Source of the DNA: Phytoactinopolyspora limicola
GTDB lineage: Bacteria; Actinomycetota; Actinomycetes; Jiangellales; Jiangellaceae
DNA: 64,000 nt
Assembly (NCBI RefSeq): GCF_011320225.1
Contig: NZ_JAAOEN010000001.1
Span: 539,652 to 603,651, forward strand
Reading direction: 5' to 3'
Part shown: piece after piece, positions 59,611 to 64,000 of the stretch
Numbering within the stretch: the stretch's first letter is position 1
How the letters are laid out: the number at the start of each line of letters is the position of its first letter
The notes under the pieces: model-generated
Told to the model about the DNA's origin: nothing
The model's database searches: none
What the model saw: only the letters and a program-made list of their open reading frames with translations
Made by a program: the position numbers and the translations under genes

Positions 59611-61488
59611 TTAGTCGTCGCCCCAGTCGCCGCCTTCGCCGCCGTCCTGGTTGCCGCCGTCACCGGCATCACCGCCGCCGTTGTCACCGGCTTCGCCACC
59701 GCCGTCCTGATCGCCATCGTCGGTGCCGTTCTGGTCACCGTTCTCGTCGGCGTTGCCGTTCTGATCGCCGTTCTGGTCACCGTTCTGATCGCCGTTGCCC
59801 GGATCTTCGTCGGGCTCCTGGGCAACCCAGATGATGACCGTTTCGCCCGGCTCTCGCTCGGCGCCTTCTTCGGGACTCTGGTTGTACACCTGGTCGTTGG
59901 GGAAATCGCCGGTGATCTCGTACTCCACCTGAACCTCCAGGTCCAGGCGCTCCAACTCGTTGATGGCCGCGAGCCGCTGCGTGCCGATGACGTTGGGGAC
60001 CTCCACGACCTCCCGCCCCTCCGACACCACCAGGTTGACCGCGGTGTTCGGAGCCACCGGTTGACCGGCCTCCGGATCGGTGCTCAGGACCTCACCCTCC
60101 GGGCGGTCGCTAGCCTCATTGGTGATGCTGCCCACCTGGAGACCGGCGCCCTCGATGATCTCGCGGGCCTCCTCGAGCGAGCGTCCGACGACGGCCGGCA
60201 CCGGCTCGGCGTCGGGTTCGATACCCACCACCAGGACGACCTCGGAACCTTCGTCGACCTGGGTGTTGGGTCCAGGGTTCTGGCTCATGACATTGCCGAC
60301 TTGATCGGCATCGTCGGTGGGTTCGTTGTTCACGACCGGCTCGAGGTTGCGATCTCGCAGCGTGTCGACCGCAACCTGCTCGCTCTCTCCCACCAGCGTG
60401 GGGACCGTCACCTGCTGTGCCCCGTCGGAGCGGAAGAGCAGAAAGCCGATCAGTCCGGCGATACCCAGGACCGCTAGCGCACCGAGCACCACGGCCCACC
60501 AACTGACCCCCTTGGGTTCGTCCTCGTCTTCGAGGTCCTCGTCGCCGTGGAGTGTGCCGTCGTCGAGCATGTGGGTGTCGTCGTAGGCCGGGGCTGACGC
60601 ACCCATCAGCTGAGTCGCCGCGGACGTGTCGGCGTAGGCGGCCACGGGCAGACCCGCCGCGGCACGCTGGAGGTCAGCACGCATCTCGTACGCGCTTTGG
60701 TACCTCTCCTCGCGGGACTTGGCCAGGGCCTTCATCACGATGGCATCGAGATCGGCAGGGATCGACGGGTCGAGCACCGACGGCGGGGTGGCCATCTCCC
60801 GCACGTGCGAGACCGCGACCGAAACAAGCGACTCACCGACGAATGGCGGACGGCCGGTCAGCAGCTCATACATAACACAGCCGCTGGCGTACAGGTCGCT
60901 ACGGGCATCAGCCTGTTCACCGCGCGCCTGCTCGGGTGAGATGTACTGGGCCGTGCCCACCACTGCCGCGGTCTGAGTCAACGCCATCCCGGTGTCGGCC
61001 AGGGACCGGGCGATGCCAAAGTCCATGACCTTGACCTCACCAGTGGTGGTGATCATGATGTTGCCCGGCTTGATGTCGCGATGGACGATGCCGCCCCGGT
61101 GGCTGTACTCGAGTGCGTCGAGCATCGCGCTGATGACCTCGATCGAGCGCTCCGGCGTGAACCGGACCTGATCGCGCACCATCTCGCGTAGGGTCTGCCC
61201 CTCCACGTACTCCATGACGATGTAGGGCACCCGGTGCCCGTTGACCATGTCTTCACCGGTGTCGTACACCGCGACGATGTTCCGGTGGTTCAGGGAGGCC
61301 GCAGACTGTGCTTCGCGGCGGAACCGTGCCTGGAACGTGGCGTCGGCGGAATGGTCGACACGCAGCATCTTGAGCGCCACGATGCGGCCCAGCCGGCTGT
61401 CCCGGCCGCGCCTGACTTCCGCCATGCCGCCCCGGCCGATTACCTCGCCGAGCTCGTAGCGATCTCCGAGGAGTTGCGGCTCGCTCAT
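59611..61488 (-). CDS. pknB: PknB-type Ser/Thr kinase with three PASTA domains
   Basis: 625 residues. Kinase domain: glycine loop IGRGGMAEVRRG, Lys 40, HRD at 136-138 (VHRDIKPGNIM), DFG at 156-158, SPEQARG, to about residue 270. One membrane helix near 330-355 (WAVVLGALAVLGIAGLIGFLLF), then three PASTA repeats (VTVPTLVG, PVPAVVG, VEVPNVIG), one fewer than the four of M. tuberculosis PknB. A D/G/N/Q-rich tail of about 75 residues follows, with repeats of NGDQNGDQNGD. PknB senses lipid II or muropeptides and controls cell-wall growth. It is upstream of nothing, and last in the rodA-pbpA-pknB block. Confidence 0.95.
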   Translation of the reverse strand: MSEPQLLGDRYELGEVIGRGGMAEVRRGRDSRLGRIVALKMLRVDHSADATFQARFRREAQSAASLNHRNIVAVYDTGEDMVNGHRVPYIVMEYVEGQTLREMVRDQVRFTPERSIEVISAMLDALEYSHRGGIVHRDIKPGNIMITTTGEVKVMDFGIARSLADTGMALTQTAAVVGTAQYISPEQARGEQADARSDLYASGCVMYELLTGRPPFVGESLVSVAVSHVREMATPPSVLDPSIPADLDAIVMKALAKSREERYQSAYEMRADLQRAAAGLPVAAYADTSAATQLMGASAPAYDDTHMLDDGTLHGDEDLEDEDEPKGVSWWAVVLGALAVLGIAGLIGFLLFRSDGAQQVTVPTLVGESEQVAVDTLRDRNLEPVVNNEPTDDADQVGNVMSQNPGPNTQVDEGSEVVLVVGIEPDAEPVPAVVGRSLEEAREIIEGAGLQVGSITNEASDRPEGEVLSTDPEAGQPVAPNTAVNLVVSEGREVVEVPNVIGTQRLAAINELERLDLEVQVEYEITGDFPNDQVYNQSPEEGAEREPGETVIIWVAQEPDEDPGNGDQNGDQNGDQNGNADENGDQNGTDDGDQDGGGEAGDNGGGDAGDGGNQDGGEGGDWGDD

Positions 61489-61594
61489 CCTTGGCCCCTT
61501 CTCATATGTTCGTCGCGCACGCGAACGGTACCGGCAAACGAGCCCTCAGCGCTCCCCGGTCCATGACTAACGTCCAATAAGTGAGACATGACGG

Positions 61595-63085
61595 TCACGA
61601 GCTCAACACCGCCTCCATAACCGCCTTAGCGATCGGCGCGGCCAGCCGGCCGCCACCGATGTCGCTGCGAGCGGTATCCGGCGCGTCCTCGATCACGACC
61701 GCCACCGCGACGCGAGGATCGTCGGCGGGGGCGAACGAGGTGAACCAGGCGTACGGCGGCCGCTCCGGCGCGCTCTGCGCCGTACCGGTCTTGCCGGCCA
61801 CCTGGATGTTGGGTATTTGTGCGTTCGCCCCGGTGCCGTTCTCGACGACGTCCACCATCATCTCGGTCAGACGGCGGGCGGTGTCCGGCGAGATCGCCCG
61901 CGACAACTCTTCCGGCTCGGTCTGTTGGATCGTGGACACGAGGTCGGGGGCGCGTAACTCCTGGACGACGTACGGATCCATCAGCACACCGCCGTTGGCG
62001 ATCGCTGCGGAGACCATGGCGATCTGTAGCGGAGTGGCCGTGACGTCGAACTGGCCGATCGCCGACAGGACCGTTTGCGGTGCATCCGGATCATCGGGGA
62101 ACCGACTGGTGGCAGCGTTCATGTCGTCTTTGGTCAGCGGGCGTGAGTTGAACCCGAACCGCTCGGCTTGGTCACGAAGTGCGTCGTCGCCCAACTCCGC
62201 ACCTATGTCGGCGAACGCGGTGTTGCACGACATCCGCAGCGCGTTGGTGATGGTGGTCTCGTCATTGCTTCCGCAAGCCTGACCACTCTGATTCGGTAGC
62301 GTCCGGTTGGTCAACGGCAACGGATACTCCGCCCCGCCGAACACCACCGAATCCGGCTCGTACTCTCCGGACTCCAAGGCCGCCGCCGCGGTGACCAGCT
62401 TGAAGACCGAACCCGGGGGCAATGTTTCGGCGATGGCGCGGTTGTCAGCCGGCTTGTCGGGATCCGCTGGGATGTCGTTCTCCGGATCGCCATGGATCTC
62501 GATCCACGCCTCGCGCTGCTCTCTGATGGAGTGACTGGCCAGCGGGTTGGGGTCGTACGAAGGTTTGGTGACCATCGCCAGGATCGCCCCGGTCCGTACG
62601 TCAAGCGCAACCACCGCACCCTTGTTGTTGCCGAGCGTGTCCCACGCTGCCTGCTGTGCGGCCGGGTTGATGGTCAGTTTGACCGCACCACCCTTAGGCT
62701 CCTCCCCTGTCACCAGGTCGATCAGCCGCCGCACGAACAGGCGATCATCCTCGCCGGACAAGATGTCGTTTTGTGCGCGTTCGATCGCCGATCGGTGATA
62801 CAGGTAGGAGTAGTGCCCGGTCAGCGGCGCATACAGCGCCCCTTCCGGATACTCGCGCCGGAACTTGAAGTCGCCATCCACCTCGCGAGACACCGCTACC
62901 GGGGTGTCGTCGGCCAGCAGGATAGGGCCACGCTCACGCGCGTACTCGGCGATGGTGACCCGGCGGTTGTCGCCGCGGGCGTTCAACTCGTCTGCCCAGA
63001 AGGCCTGTATATAGGTGATGTTCACCAGGAGTGCGAGCACCAGAAGCAGGCAACCCGCCGACACCCGCCGGATCGGGGAGTTCAT
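61595..63085 (-). CDS. pbpA: Penicillin-binding protein PbpA
   Basis: 496 residues, single N-terminal helix (VSAGCLLLVLALLVNITYIQAF) and transpeptidase domain with SVFK (226-229), SCN (286-288) and KTG (432-434). Class B PBP (PBP2-like) that cross-links peptidoglycan, working with the RodA glycosyltransferase encoded next to it. The ATG at 63085 overlaps the rodA stop (ATGA). Placement upstream of pknB is standard. Confidence 0.95.
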   Translation of the reverse strand: MNSPIRRVSAGCLLLVLALLVNITYIQAFWADELNARGDNRRVTIAEYARERGPILLADDTPVAVSREVDGDFKFRREYPEGALYAPLTGHYSYLYHRSAIERAQNDILSGEDDRLFVRRLIDLVTGEEPKGGAVKLTINPAAQQAAWDTLGNNKGAVVALDVRTGAILAMVTKPSYDPNPLASHSIREQREAWIEIHGDPENDIPADPDKPADNRAIAETLPPGSVFKLVTAAAALESGEYEPDSVVFGGAEYPLPLTNRTLPNQSGQACGSNDETTITNALRMSCNTAFADIGAELGDDALRDQAERFGFNSRPLTKDDMNAATSRFPDDPDAPQTVLSAIGQFDVTATPLQIAMVSAAIANGGVLMDPYVVQELRAPDLVSTIQQTEPEELSRAISPDTARRLTEMMVDVVENGTGANAQIPNIQVAGKTGTAQSAPERPPYAWFTSFAPADDPRVAVAVVIEDAPDTARSDIGGGRLAAPIAKAVMEAVLSS

Positions 63086-64000
63086 CGGAGCCTCACCACC
63101 TGGGTGACGGCATCGTCCGAATATGACGGCGCCTCCGTCGGCGCTGGGCGCCGGGCCGCATCGGACAGCCGGATCAATAACGCAACCAAGACCCAGTTCA
63201 TTATCAACGAGGATCCACCAAGCGCGAGGAATGGGGTGGTGAGCCCAGACATCGGGATCAGCTTGGTGACTCCGCCGAGGACGACGAACACCTGCAACAT
63301 CAACGACGAGGCCAGACCGGCCGCCAGCAGCTTGCCGAAGGGGTCGCGCAAAACCAGAGCCGACCGCAAACCACGCGAGACGAGTAGCGCGTACAACAAG
63401 ATGATGGCCGTCAGGCCAGCCAGTCCGAGCTCCTCACCCAGCGCGGCGCCAATGAAGTCGCTTTCGGCGATGGGGATCATGTCTGGATAACCCTGCCCAA
63501 GACCGGTACCGATGGTCCCGCCGTAGGCCAACCCAAACAGCGCCTGGGCAATCTGATTGGTGGGGTCGTCGAAGGGGTTGAGCCAGAGATCGAACCGCGG
63601 CCGCACCTGCGACACCAGCTGGTACGCCGCCCACGCACCACCGAGCATCATCAGCAAGCCGAGAATGATCCACGAGATCCGCTCGGTCGCGATGTAGATC
63701 AACAGAACGAAACTGCCGAACAGCAGAACCGACGGTCCCATATCGTTCTGCACGGTCAAGATGCCGAGCGCGGTCAACCAAACAATCAAGATCGGCCCGA
63801 GATCACGTGCCCGCGGCAGGTCGACTCCGATGAACCGCCGTCCGGCCAGCGCTAACGCATCGCGGCTCTGTACCAGGAAACCGGCGAAAGCAATGATCAA
63901 CACGATCTTGGCGGCCTCGTTCGGCTGGAAGCTCATCCCGCCGATACGGATCCAAATCTGCGCACCCCGGATGTCGTGCCCGATCACCGGCATCAGCGGC
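63082..64000 (-). CDS. rodA: RodA/FtsW-family peptidoglycan glycosyltransferase, 5' part outside window
   Basis: The frame is open to base 64000 (the last visible codons read PLMPVIGH), so the N-terminus is beyond the window. About 305 residues are visible, with the SEDS signatures PVIGHDIRGAQIWIRIGGMSFQPNEAAKI, QNDMGPSVLLF and PIAESDFIGAALGEELGLAGLTAIILLYALL. It makes glycan strands from lipid II at the membrane and works with PbpA. FHA and phosphatase genes are expected upstream, outside the window. Confidence 0.94.
   Translation of the reverse strand, partial: PLMPVIGHDIRGAQIWIRIGGMSFQPNEAAKIVLIIAFAGFLVQSRDALALAGRRFIGVDLPRARDLGPILIVWLTALGILTVQNDMGPSVLLFGSFVLLIYIATERISWIILGLLMMLGGAWAAYQLVSQVRPRFDLWLNPFDDPTNQIAQALFGLAYGGTIGTGLGQGYPDMIPIAESDFIGAALGEELGLAGLTAIILLYALLVSRGLRSALVLRDPFGKLLAAGLASSLMLQVFVVLGGVTKLIPMSGLTTPFLALGGSSLIMNWVLVALLIRLSDAARRPAPTEAPSYSDDAVTQVVRLR

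Overview
The window is high-GC DNA with GTG/TTG starts, short ATGA/GTGA gene overlaps and actinobacterial marker genes: a DLW-39 small protein, CrgA, a DUF5324-type protein, PknB with PASTA domains, several F420-type PPOX/LLM oxidoreductases, SigJ-, SigE- and ECF42-type sigma factors. It is a chromosome segment of an Actinomycetota member. The end of the window (cyclophilin, rhomboid, crgA, DUF881, trpG/pabA, pknB, pbpA, rodA) is the conserved cell-division/cell-wall block usually found close to oriC, so the whole window is probably origin-proximal. I cannot fix the genus from sequence alone.

Layout. 1-6.3 kb: end of a large uncharacterised protein, a lipoprotein, a YbaK-type deacylase, a thiamine-binding protein, an ArsR/SRPBCC pair, a small HTH protein, DLW-39, a TipA-like MerR regulator and tRNA-Ala(UGC). 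6.36-11.09 kb: a 4.7-kb integrated element bounded by an exact 44-bp duplication of the tRNA-Ala 3' end. It carries a 5'-truncated tyrosine integrase, an RHH/DUF5615 toxin-antitoxin pair, a graveyard of broken TA genes (a DUF433 gene stopped by one in-frame TAG, a PIN-like toxin stub fused to an HTH antitoxin, a truncated PIN toxin) and an intact AbiEi/AbiEii pair. 11.09-13.8 kb: more accessory scrap (a GNAT fragment, a 3' fragment of tRNA-Asp, a second AbiE pair in the opposite orientation, an IS3-type transposase remnant).

13.8-29.5 kb: a TetR regulator with a glycosidase-like protein, an SMP-30 lactonase, a mycothiol-type DinB protein, an MMPL transporter, a lipoprotein, a GlxA-type regulator, a SigE-type sigma factor with its presumed membrane anti-sigma, two PPOX proteins, and a hydrolase/LLM/methyltransferase operon divergent from a LysR regulator. 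29.5-41.4 kb: a SigJ factor, an epimerase, an ABC-2 exporter, an ECF42/DGPF pair, an AraC protein with a glyoxalase-like protein, a UvrA-like drug-resistance ATPase, and a second ArsR/SRPBCC pair with a VOC protein. 41.4-50.4 kb: an apparent catabolic cluster in which a GntR regulator, a Tat-exported amidohydrolase, a CocE/NonD hydrolase and a second amidohydrolase sit beside a complete quaternary-amine-type ABC importer. 50.5-55 kb: a YqeB-like protein, a two-component system, an AraC regulator and an NAD(P)-binding protein. 55.1-64 kb: the cell-division/cell-wall block.

Most notable non-coding signals: a family of long palindromes (about 56 bp, arms beginning GGTGATCGTTGCCGG or a variant) at three convergent gene junctions; a cluster of DnaA boxes between the rhomboid gene and crgA; two ArsR operators of the same 5-N6-5 design; inverted repeats in front of both AbiE systems; and paired 7-bp direct repeats with an 11-bp period beside the tRNA-Ala attachment sites, which look like integrase arm sites of two different specificities.
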